Assembly: GCA_015063855.1 (NCBI GenBank)
Contig: SVTI01000013.1
Span: forward strand, 1-37,632
Source: Oscillospiraceae bacterium
GTDB taxonomy: Bacteria > Bacillota > Clostridia > Oscillospirales > CAG-272
Direction: 5' to 3'
Length of the DNA: 37,632 nucleotides
The position numbers and the translations under genes were made by a program. Positions 31,271-37,632 of the stretch are shown here, one piece after another. A model generated the notes under the pieces. It was given only the letters and a program-made list of their open reading frames with translations, had not been told where the DNA came from and made no database searches. The number at the start of each line of letters is the position of its first letter. Position 1 is the first letter of the stretch.

Positions 31271-32125
31271 TCAGCTCTCCTTATGCTTTATCCAATCTGT
31301 ATAATAGGTTTCTTTGAGCACCTTGAGTGCACCCTTGATAAAATGGTTTATACATGTATCATATATACCATCCTCGTCAAGGGGATATTTTTCTTTAAGC
31401 TTGTCAAAGTCCTGCGGATATCTTGTTGCAAAAATAAATCCGCCGTATTCAACAGGGCGAATCTCATATTGAGACCAATCTGCATTCACCCATGCCTCGT
31501 AATCACCGTCACGCAAGGGCGGGTTAAACAATATTCGCTCAAAGTCATTTGTCAAGGCTTTAATTACCTTATCGATGCTATCATTTCCTTGGCACATCGT
31601 AAGAGAACATGAGGCAATTGCTATATTGTTGCTTTTCAAATCGAATGAGGTGTCGGGATAGATTCCTTTTATGAAGCTTATTTTTCCCTCATTAAATGAC
31701 GGGGGAGTATTCCTTGTGAAATAGTGGTAGTAGTTGTTGGTGGTTTTATCCTCTTCCAGCCAGTCGATTAATTCGAATCTTGTATCCATACCGATGTATG
31801 ATACATCCTTTTCCGTTACGAGCATAAAAGATTGGTTTATCTTTTCACAACCAATGTCATATATATTGCTGACTCCCAATACTTTGCAGAATTCAAACAT
31901 TTTGCTGTATCTGTCATATATGTCAAAATAACAGTATTCCTTGGTGGAGAGATATCGTTCGGGATCCTCTTCAGGCGGTTTCTCCCAATGGGTATCGTAT
32001 GTTTGCTGCAGATCATCACTACCGAGCAGATTTTTGATAAACTCAAACTGCTCAGAGTGTGATAATAAGCTGCGTTTGTATATATTTTCGGGTAAGAATA
32101 ATTGCGCTGTGTAGTTTCGGTTCAT
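31271..32125 (-). CDS. Methyltransferase-like protein, unassigned
   Basis: 284 aa. A Rossmann-like nucleotide-binding core is suggested by VSNIYDIGCEKINQ (motif I-like, D-x-G) and, after one strand, VSYIGMDTRFEL (motif II-like acidic end), followed by NIAIASCSLTMCQGND, a likely motif IV strand. The canonical Gly-rich loop is abbreviated (DIGCE), so S-adenosylmethionine binding is uncertain and the protein may be inactive. The N-terminal 75 residues are helical with a PPEEDPERYL segment. No closer family is recognised. It starts after an AGAGG site and is separated from the REP-bounded element upstream by a short gap; the next gene begins 2 nt after its stop. Confidence 0.6.
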   Translation of the reverse strand: MNRNYTAQLFLPENIYKRSLLSHSEQFEFIKNLLGSDDLQQTYDTHWEKPPEEDPERYLSTKEYCYFDIYDRYSKMFEFCKVLGVSNIYDIGCEKINQSFMLVTEKDVSYIGMDTRFELIDWLEEDKTTNNYYHYFTRNTPPSFNEGKISFIKGIYPDTSFDLKSNNIAIASCSLTMCQGNDSIDKVIKALTNDFERILFNPPLRDGDYEAWVNADWSQYEIRPVEYGGFIFATRYPQDFDKLKEKYPLDEDGIYDTCINHFIKGALKVLKETYYTDWIKHKES

Positions 32126-32157
32126 GCGTTGTGCCTCTTTAAAGTTTTATGTGACGA

Positions 32158-32185
32158 TTGTAGGGAATACAGCCCCCTGCATTCC
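32158..32185 (+). repeat. REP-like palindrome, copy A
   Basis: TTGTAGG then arms GGAATACAG / CTGCATTCC around a CCCC loop. A 5' GTAG foot precedes the hairpin, as in REP sequences processed by RAYT proteins. The left arm carries one substitution relative to copies B and C. Confidence 0.8.
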
Positions 32186-32348
32186 GTTATAATCGAACAG
32201 TAAAATCAAATGAATATGGTTAGGTATAATAACGTATTTAATTAATTTTACATGATTGTAGTGATGTTCAATTTGCAGAAGATAGTTTTCTATAATCGTT
32301 CCAATTCTTGTTAATATCAATTTATCGAAAACTTCACATTCTTCAAGC

Positions 32349-32376
32349 GGAATGCAGAGGGCTGCATTCCCTACAA
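32349..32376 (-). repeat. REP-like palindrome, copy B
   Basis: Arms GGAATGCAG / CTGCATTCC with a 4-nt loop; the GTAG foot is on the minus strand at the outer end. Orientation is opposite to copy A, giving a REPIN-like pair 219 bp long. An ACAAGT-GA-ACTTGT palindrome (32380-32393) lies between this copy and the transposase stop codon. Confidence 0.82.
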
Positions 32377-32394
32377 GTTACAAGTGAACTTGTG

Positions 32395-32943
32395 CTATGT
32401 TGTTTTATCTTTAATCGAGTAATAACGGTCGTTAAACCAATTATGCGGATTGTGTTCGATATAATTCCAAATCATTTCATATTCCTTGCTGTTTCGGATT
32501 ATATGGTCATGAAATGATGTTTGGAAAAGCTTTTTCTTTGTGTCACGAGCAACGAGAGATTTCAATGATTTTACGATCTCACTAACGGATATTTGCCGTA
32601 CCTCTGTAGGGAATGCAGCCCTCTGCATTCCGTTATCAATAAGTAACAGTAAATGAATATGGTTAGGCATGATTACATAATTTTTAACTTTAACAGAGCT
32701 ATATGTTTTTTCTATGTTAAGAATATGTTTTTCTGTAATTTCACCTATTTTTGTTAGTCTAATTTTGTCAAATACCATGCATTCTTCAAGGGTCAGATCA
32801 GGATCGGCACGACCGACAATTATATTTGACAGCAACTGCTTATGCTCTTTAGTACATATAGTTACAAAATAAAGACCGCTACGGGAATAATCGTAACCCT
32901 TTAATCTCGGTAACTTTCGATTTGGTAATTTGTTATTATCCAT
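32395..32943 (-). mobile_element. REP-associated tyrosine transposase (RAYT, Y1/HUH family)
   Basis: 182 aa. The HUH motif is PNHIHLLLL with His95 and His97. The C-terminal FHDHIIRNSKEYEMIWNYIEHNPHNW carries the catalytic tyrosine (Tyr155 or Tyr161). The N-terminal RLKGYDYSRSGLYFVTICT is the standard Y1-transposase opening. These enzymes are domesticated IS200/IS605 relatives that process REP sequences. A REP hairpin (copy C) is read in frame as NGMQRAAFPT (104-113). The ATG lies within the last 8 nt of the upstream gene and follows AAAGGAAA. The length and motifs suggest an intact protein. Confidence 0.9.
32606..32631 (+). repeat. REP-like palindrome, copy C, inside the RAYT coding sequence
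   Basis: GTAGGGAATGCAG then CCCT loop and CTGCATTCC, a perfect 9-bp arm pair. It sits in the RAYT gene and is translated in frame. Confidence 0.85.
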
Positions 32944-34150
32944 TTTCCTTTATCCATTTTTCGGCTATATGCTCGGCACGTTCTGCCAAGGATTTATAAC
33001 GTGCATTATCACGCAAAGGGAAGAATGTTCTGTTTTCCTTGAAATCATATAAGAGTTCGTCTGGATAGAATACAAATCCCCATGTGAAATGACGTGTACC
33101 GTCATTACCTACCGTTTCACTCATCATTGCATGGGGACAGCCGTCGCCGTTGCCGTATACAGCTTTTCTTGCAAGATCACCGAAAATAGTCTTGTTGCCG
33201 TAGGAAAGGATATCACCGTCTTTGATCGTGATAAGATATTTCTCGGTGAAATCGAGATATTCGGTGAGATAGTCCATAGCTTCGATATAGTTGTGGTTTT
33301 CTGTTTCAACGTGAGCCATCTGTCTGTAGCAATCTGCATACATTTCAAGCCATGCAGAGGGAATCTCCCCCTCACCGAAGGATCTTATGATCTTCATTCT
33401 TTCCTTCTGCCATGCCATCATGTGTTCGCAGCCCTCTCTACGGTAAAAAGGACGGTTCAGAAAGTGATAAAAGGTTTCTATATTCACGGCATAATGAGCT
33501 TTTCTCGCCTTTTCGTCTTCATACTTACAGAAGGCTCTGTGCTCGATCATTTCGTTATATTCTGCGTGGGTTACGTTGAACTTTGTTATTTCCTCAAGCT
33601 CATCATCACTTGCTATATTGCCTATTATGAGAAGTGCGTCGCGGCGGTGTTCGTCTGAATGGCTGTATGCGAGAATTCTTTTGCAGGCTTCAAATATAAA
33701 TTCCTTTTTTACTTTTTCGGGAATTTTGATACGGTAGAAAAGCTCTCTTGCAAAATGCATATTGATAAAGTCATTATTTTTGATCTTATCAAAATATCTG
33801 CACATTTCCTTAAGCTTATCGAGGTCACTGAGCTTTTGATATTCATTTGAGTTTACCATTTCAGAATATCCGCTTGCGTCCTCACAGTCACGATTTTTGT
33901 TTTTAGTTGTGTCGGTTATTATTATAAGATCGTTAGGCTGGCTATAATTCTCCGCCCACATGCTGAAATGGGTATGTATGTTTAGATTCTTGTTTTTTCT
34001 GTGGGTGCGAAGATGACTTTGCTTAACAAATTGCAGATATTCTATCAGAGTATCTATTTCCTCGATACTGCTTGTAACTATTGTTGATTCACGAAGCTCC
34101 AAGGGTCGGGTGCTTGTGCGGTCGTTAATTTCATATCCGAAAAATTTCAT
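32936..34150 (-). CDS. Unrecognised protein with N-terminal H-x-HFSMW module
   Basis: 404 aa. The N-terminal about 75 residues (strand MKFFGYEIN, TIVTSSIEEIDTLIEYLQFV, then IHTHFSMW) form a small domain resembling immunity-like proteins with an H-x-H strand; the same module survives as a remnant at 30029-30214. The rest is strongly helical, with repeated helix pairs (about 105-330) such as KLKEMCRYFDKIKN, ARELFYRIKIPEKVKKEFIFEACKRIL and NYIEAMDYLTEYLDFTEKYL, in the style of TPR/HEAT repeats. No enzyme motif is seen. A GGAGGAATAG site lies within the end of the upstream gene, 3 nt away. Its last 8 nt overlap the RAYT start. Function unknown. Confidence 0.7.
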   Translation of the reverse strand: MKFFGYEINDRTSTRPLELRESTIVTSSIEEIDTLIEYLQFVKQSHLRTHRKNKNLNIHTHFSMWAENYSQPNDLIIITDTTKNKNRDCEDASGYSEMVNSNEYQKLSDLDKLKEMCRYFDKIKNNDFINMHFARELFYRIKIPEKVKKEFIFEACKRILAYSHSDEHRRDALLIIGNIASDDELEEITKFNVTHAEYNEMIEHRAFCKYEDEKARKAHYAVNIETFYHFLNRPFYRREGCEHMMAWQKERMKIIRSFGEGEIPSAWLEMYADCYRQMAHVETENHNYIEAMDYLTEYLDFTEKYLITIKDGDILSYGNKTIFGDLARKAVYGNGDGCPHAMMSETVGNDGTRHFTWGFVFYPDELLYDFKENRTFFPLRDNARYKSLAERAEHIAEKWIKENG

Positions 34151-34153
34151 TGT

Positions 34154-35092
34154 CTATTCCTCCATGAAGCTTAAATATGAATTATAGGTGTAATAATTCC
34201 CGGACAGATAAACATGATCCTCACAAATCTCGTCTATTCTTTTGATCAGATCCTGTCCGTTTGGGGCGGTTATTATATCTGTTACATCCTGCTCGGTTCT
34301 TACGGTCAGTCCCTTTGTGCAGTATACCGTACCTGGACAGGTATCGAGAGGACATTCGTTACCGTGGCGGCAGTTAAAGCAGCCCTTTAGCTTTACACCC
34401 TCGGGTAATTTCTTTTGAATATCGGCAATAGCATCAAGCCATAAAGCATTCTTTCCTTGAGTTATGTATTTTTCACCTTTGTATTCCAGCATAGCCTGAA
34501 CAAAGGGAGGTTCTATTATTTCTCCTTTATAATTTAAAGGCTCTGTGTGATATACTATGGTTAGCTCACTTTCCGTAGGACCATCGGGGGTGTCAAGCTG
34601 CATATTATATTGATATCCCGTATGTCCCCAATACCATGCCTTGCCGTTGTATTCATCCCATTCTACGGTTATATTATCACAATCAAATATCAGGGTGAAT
34701 TGACCGCCGCCGAAAATTATCATAGAATAACTTCCAATGTCATTCTTTACAAAATCAAGAATATCAAAGACGTCCTCGTTTTTCATTCTGTCAAAGAAGA
34801 ACCCCTCCGCATCCTTGCCGGTATGCTTGATTCTTTCAAGCTCGATCATTTCGCCGTTGTCTTTTTTTATGTAGGAAAGTCCCGTATCGGTGGAAATAAC
34901 CTTGAAATTATTAAAGGTAATGAACGCCTCTTTTATTTCCATGTCTGCTTCATTCGGATTTTGCTCGGTGCCGTGTATGATGTTCAAAGACTCGACGGAT
35001 AATTTGAGAGTGTTATTCTCATAGCTTATCAGCGTCGGTCTTGCATCATGAAACTGAAATATTGAAATGTCGTTTATAACTCGATACTTCAT
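34154..35092 (-). CDS. Unrecognised protein with C-terminal Cys-rich metal-binding segment
   Basis: 312 aa. The first 215 residues are beta-rich with Asp/Asn turns (ISIFQFHDARPTLI, FTLIFDCDNITVEWDEYNGKAWYW), with no catalytic motif that I recognise. After about residue 225 comes a compact segment LPEGVKLKGCFNCRHGNECPLDTCPGTVYC. Its Cys/His spacing (C-x2-C-x-H-x3-C-x4-C-x4-C) suggests a zinc- or iron-binding knuckle. A final helical part ends SYLSFMEE. It is the first gene of the minus-strand cluster, with a consensus promoter and GGAGGAATAAC site. Function unknown; a small treble-clef type sensor or binder is only a guess. Confidence 0.72.
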   Translation of the reverse strand: MKYRVINDISIFQFHDARPTLISYENNTLKLSVESLNIIHGTEQNPNEADMEIKEAFITFNNFKVISTDTGLSYIKKDNGEMIELERIKHTGKDAEGFFFDRMKNEDVFDILDFVKNDIGSYSMIIFGGGQFTLIFDCDNITVEWDEYNGKAWYWGHTGYQYNMQLDTPDGPTESELTIVYHTEPLNYKGEIIEPPFVQAMLEYKGEKYITQGKNALWLDAIADIQKKLPEGVKLKGCFNCRHGNECPLDTCPGTVYCTKGLTVRTEQDVTDIITAPNGQDLIKRIDEICEDHVYLSGNYYTYNSYLSFMEE

Positions 35093-35126
35093 TGTTATTC
35101 CTCCGTTGGTGTAAATTTAACCTTAA

Positions 35127-35155
35127 ATAATATCACATATTATTCTTATTGTCAA
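35127..35155 (-). promoter_or_regulatory. Promoter at the head of the 27971-35092 gene cluster
   Basis: Minus strand: consensus -35 TTGACA (35150-35155), 17-bp spacer, -10 TATTAT (35127-35132) with an upstream TG. I see no equally good promoter further down the cluster, which supports one main transcript. Confidence 0.85.
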
Positions 35156-35202
35156 TATGGATTTGAAAACTTATGAGATGATTGTAAGGTGTCCCGAAAG
35201 GA

Positions 35203-37026
35203 TTACAACAGATCCTTCAATTTCTTCTTTACATACCCACCGTCAGAGGTTAGTATAGTTTCAGCGTTGCCATTGTTTTCATGAAGCTTTATAAGCTTTC
35301 TTCTGAATTCTACATACCCCATCTGATAGTCGGTTATACCAAACATACAGATGTATCGTGATATTTCTCTATCCTCGTTATTCTGCAGCTGCGAAAGAAG
35401 TGCATCCGTCTCCTCCTCGTTCTTCCAATCGAGAACGCTGTGATATATATTACCCTTTGCCGTTTCTATTACAACTGCTTCGAGTGTAAAGTATTGCTGA
35501 GAAAAGGTAGGATGATTCTCCATATCCGCTTTTGCATACTGTGTTAATATATCATAATCACTGATATCGGAGATCAGATTTTCTATATCACCGGGAAAAT
35601 GTATGGTACTTGGCATTTCATCGTAAATAATGTAGATCATATTTCCGCACAGCTTATCCTCGTTCATGAGCTTTATGAATTCATCGGTGGATAGGATACC
35701 GGTAACATTATTAAGCTCGGTTTGCCGTATATGAACGTACAGCTTGCGGTATGGGGAATAGGATATAAGCTTCTTTAAGCATTTGGAAAGAGGAGCGCGG
35801 TATTCGGGATCAACTATGATCTTTGTTATAAGTGAATTATCCTGTGCATTTCTCCAGGGAAACTCTGTATTACTTTTACCGTTTTCGATTAAGAATATGG
35901 TGCCTCCAACCTCATCACCTTTAGAACATATATCACATAAAAGACCGTCACATTCGGATATGGGCATAGCGAATGAGTTTTTTCCTTTATATGGAGTTGT
36001 TTCAATTAAAAACTCTTCAAATTCGGTAATACTTTGATCGTTGGCTCCCGGTATATAAACATGAAGGCTGATACCGTAGCCGTAAAGCTGTCCATTTACA
36101 AAATAACCTTTATTTTTCTTTTCATAAGCCCATTTTTCATTTTCGGAGCGTTCCTTGAGTATTTCCTCACGCTTGTGATATATGCCCTCGTTTCTGATAC
36201 GTTCCTCTCTGCCTTCGGTGCGGTATTGATGGGGTGTTTTGCCATAACGCTTCTTGAATGCACGGACATAATAGTTCATATCGGCAAAGCCGTATTTCGT
36301 TGCAATATCCGCTATAGAAACGTATGTGAACAGAAGATCGGGCCGACTTTGATTAAGCCTTTCCTCCATGACATACTGCATGGGACTCATAGCGGTCAGC
36401 TCTTTGATTATTCTGGCAAGTGTAGTTCTGTTGGTATTGAAATGCTTTGAAAGGGAGGACAGGGAAAGGTCGCTTGCGATATTATCTCTTATATAACGTA
36501 GAATCGTATAGCCCTTGTCCTCAAATTCACCGAAATTAGCACCTTCTGCGATTCTCAAAATAGATATCATTTCCGATCTTGTTCGGCAAGACCACATTCC
36601 GTCAATGCCATGCTTTGATATATGCATCTGAGATGTAGAATAATGCAGCTTGATCATTTCATATTCATCACGGTTCAGAGTCAATATACCCAAATAGGTA
36701 TCATTTCTCTCTCTGAAAAGGTGAAAGTCGGGATAACCGTATTTTTCCCGCATTTCGGTATACATATCAAGTCCTATGACGTTGTGATTGAGATTTACGT
36801 TATAGAAGTACGGACGAAACTGCATATTCAATGCTTCATAGCTGCCCGAATTGACATTTAATCTGTCGCTTATATTCAGGCAGAGAAGGTAATAACCGTC
36901 AAGATAACAGCGTGTTTCGTTCAATGTGATCGTTAAGGCGGAAGCCTTGACACATATAAGAGAATACATGGTTTTTGATGCTGCTAATTTTTCGTTGATA
37001 TCAATTAAACTCTTTTCGTAATCCAT
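35203..37026 (-). CDS. AraC-family transcriptional regulator with large C-terminal extension
   Basis: 607 aa, twice the usual AraC length. An N-terminal sensor-like region (about 1-165) precedes an AraC double helix-turn-helix at about 175-272 (ILRYIRDNIASDLSLSSLSKHF, VSIADIATKYGFADMNYYVRAFKKRYGKTPHQYR). Unusually, the DNA-binding domain is central and followed by a 330-residue extension. The extension starts with a charged linker and continues as an alpha/beta domain with an Asn/Thr-rich core, TVYVRAF-like strands, and a CDGLLCDIC segment that might bind metal. The extension may be a ligand or cofactor domain. The gene has its own promoter and precedes the immunity-like cluster, but whether it regulates it is unknown. 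Confidence 0.85.
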   Translation of the reverse strand: MDYEKSLIDINEKLAASKTMYSLICVKASALTITLNETRCYLDGYYLLCLNISDRLNVNSGSYEALNMQFRPYFYNVNLNHNVIGLDMYTEMREKYGYPDFHLFRERNDTYLGILTLNRDEYEMIKLHYSTSQMHISKHGIDGMWSCRTRSEMISILRIAEGANFGEFEDKGYTILRYIRDNIASDLSLSSLSKHFNTNRTTLARIIKELTAMSPMQYVMEERLNQSRPDLLFTYVSIADIATKYGFADMNYYVRAFKKRYGKTPHQYRTEGREERIRNEGIYHKREEILKERSENEKWAYEKKNKGYFVNGQLYGYGISLHVYIPGANDQSITEFEEFLIETTPYKGKNSFAMPISECDGLLCDICSKGDEVGGTIFLIENGKSNTEFPWRNAQDNSLITKIIVDPEYRAPLSKCLKKLISYSPYRKLYVHIRQTELNNVTGILSTDEFIKLMNEDKLCGNMIYIIYDEMPSTIHFPGDIENLISDISDYDILTQYAKADMENHPTFSQQYFTLEAVVIETAKGNIYHSVLDWKNEEETDALLSQLQNNEDREISRYICMFGITDYQMGYVEFRRKLIKLHENNGNAETILTSDGGYVKKKLKDLL

Positions 37027-37048
37027 TAATCCTTACCTATAATTTTTT

Positions 37049-37058
37049 CAAGCGCTTG
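37049..37058. promoter_or_regulatory. CAAGCGCTTG palindrome in the AraC leader
   Basis: A perfect 10-bp palindrome lies just downstream of the -10 element, over or near the transcription start. An AAGCGCTT core is typical of LacI-family operators. Regulation by a LacI-type repressor is possible; no such gene is in view. Confidence 0.5.
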
Positions 37059-37066
37059 TTATAAAT

Positions 37067-37095
37067 ATTATATCAGCTTTGGGTATAATCGACAA
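37067..37095 (-). promoter_or_regulatory. Promoter of the AraC-family gene
   Basis: Minus strand: -35 TTGTCG (37090-37095), 17-bp spacer, -10 TATAAT (37067-37072) with extended TG. Confidence 0.75.
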
Positions 37096-37190
37096 TTAAT
37101 AAAATACTTGAAATTTAGTACAATTTACAATATAAGTATAACATAATTGCGTATGGATGTAAAGCAAAGTAAACTACAGGTTGAATGAAA

Positions 37191-37228
37191 GGGCAGAGAA
37201 CGAAATTATAAAAGCACGTTCTCTGCCC
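37191..37228 (-). terminator. Terminator of the surface-protein gene at the window end
   Basis: Arms GGGCAGAGAACG / CGTTCTCTGCCC (12 bp) enclose a 14-nt loop. On the minus strand it lies 34 bp after the stop of the last gene. A short T-rich stretch follows. Confidence 0.75.
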
Positions 37229-37261
37229 AAGATAATATTTGATTAGTTAAAATGCGCTTGA

Positions 37262-37632
37262 TCAATCAACTACTACAGTATAGTAATTGTAGCTTTCGTC
37301 GTTGTACTGTACACAGAAGGTGTATGTACCTGCAGACTTAAGTTCAACGGAAAGAAGACCATTAACTACCTTCTCGGGCTTGAGAGCTACCGAGCCGGGA
37401 GCTGCCTTGATCTGCGAAGATGTGGTGTATTCACCCTTTGCATATCTTACTACCTTAAGATCATCGAGGTTGCCGAAGGTAACAACATTGTCATTCTGAA
37501 CCATGGTGGGAACCTTCTGCTCGATATCAACTACAAATATCTTCATGTAGCCGTTTTCATAGCATACAGCGATAGTAGCTCTGCCGTTGTTTCTGTACTG
37601 GATGGTGTATTCATCAACACCCTTGAGAACGC
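37262..37632 (-). CDS. C-terminal part of a probable secreted or surface protein (5' end outside window)
   Basis: The frame is open from the window edge to the TGA at 37262 and gives about 122 residues; an internal ATG (37546) is not the real start. The segment is beta-rich with Tyr-rich strands: EYTIQYRNNGRATIAVCY, then DLKVVRYAKGEYTTSSQIKAAPG and the final GTYTFCVQYNDESYNYYTVVVD. This layout resembles Ig-like or carbohydrate-binding modules found at the end of large extracellular proteins of gut Clostridia. No anchoring motif (LPxTG, SLH) is seen before the stop. The identity of the full protein cannot be told from this end. Confidence 0.65.
   Translation of the reverse strand, partial: VLKGVDEYTIQYRNNGRATIAVCYENGYMKIFVVDIEQKVPTMVQNDNVVTFGNLDDLKVVRYAKGEYTTSSQIKAAPGSVALKPEKVVNGLLSVELKSAGTYTFCVQYNDESYNYYTVVVD

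Larger units (their letters stand above)
32147..32377 (-). pseudogene. Decayed RAYT transposase fragment bounded by two inverted REP hairpins
   Basis: On the minus strand the frame reads PLEECEVFDKLILTR, then YVIIPNHIHLILL, then NGMQGAVFPT and stops. It corresponds to about residues 51-113 of the intact transposase at 32395-32943 (LTLEECMVFDKIRLTK, YVIMPNHIHLLLL, NGMQRAAFPT). Both ends coincide with REP palindromes in opposite orientation, GTAG ends outward (32158-32185 and 32349-32376). The N-terminal 50 residues and the C-terminal catalytic Tyr region are missing, so it is inactive. Confidence 0.85.

Noticed and set aside
32158-32631. The three REP copies as a CRISPR array
   Set aside because: Only three palindromes in mixed orientation with unequal spacing, tied to a RAYT gene; no repeat-spacer pattern.

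Overview
The window looks like chromosome from an endospore-forming, anaerobic, low-to-moderate GC Clostridia (Bacillota), probably an uncultured gut lineage near Oscillospirales or Christensenellales. The evidence is a full Spo0A, a GerW/YtfJ-type sporulation protein, a DUF2953 protein, a glycine riboswitch on a Na+/amino-acid symporter, a FeoA-FeoB-Cys-rich ferrous-iron operon, and sigma-A promoters with 16-17 bp spacers ahead of most transcription units. I cannot assign a genus from the sequence alone. I saw no tRNA, rRNA or CRISPR array.

Layout. 1-364: 3' end of a LysR-type regulator, then a terminator. 597-3969: a two-gene McrBC-type restriction operon with its own promoter. 3983-5678 (-): an AGCS alanine/glycine:Na+ symporter behind a single-aptamer glycine riboswitch with terminator. 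5719-9479 (+): SDR oxidoreductase, MgtC-like membrane protein and GH3 beta-glucosidase. 9512-12186 (-): feoA, feoB and a 55-aa Cys-rich membrane peptide. Three copies of a 16-bp palindrome serve as probable operators in this operon, and a three-fold 26-bp tandem repeat carries the Shine-Dalgarno. 12282-14971 (+): PMCA-type Ca2+ P-type ATPase. 15075-17665 (-): orphan sugar-type solute-binding lipoprotein and a D-2-hydroxyacid dehydrogenase. 17672-26169 (+): a housekeeping run of lon, engB, M50 protease, scpA, scpB, DUF2953, ytfJ, dacF, rluB-like and a small unknown gene. 26203-26946 (-): zinc-ribbon/SHOCT protein. 27050-27980 (+): spo0A, whose promoter carries two inverted repeats of a TTACCA element.

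27971-35155 (-) is the accessory part. It is a tightly packed, single-strand run of mostly unrecognised genes: a SMI1/KNR4 (SUKH) protein, an ABC-type ATPase, an unknown protein, a remnant related to a downstream gene, a DUF1835-like/zinc-binding protein, a methyltransferase-like protein and two more unknown proteins. A REP-associated tyrosine transposase (RAYT) and a decayed second RAYT copy framed by two inverted REP hairpins interrupt the run. Several members resemble immunity-type proteins (SUKH, and the HxHFSMW family with one intact and one broken copy), so a poly-immunity or defence-type island is a reasonable hypothesis. No toxin is visible here. 35203-37095 (-) is an AraC-family regulator with a large C-terminal extension. 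The window ends inside the 3' part of a gene for a probable secreted or surface protein.

How genes connect: the + strand housekeeping block links protein quality control, ribosome assembly, chromosome segregation (ScpAB) and envelope/spore functions. The feo operon appears repressed through palindromes at its start site. The symporter is controlled by glycine at the RNA level. The most unusual signals are the spo0A operator pair, the feo repeats, the REP-deltaRAYT-REP element with REP sequence read in frame inside a transposase gene, and the immunity-like cluster.
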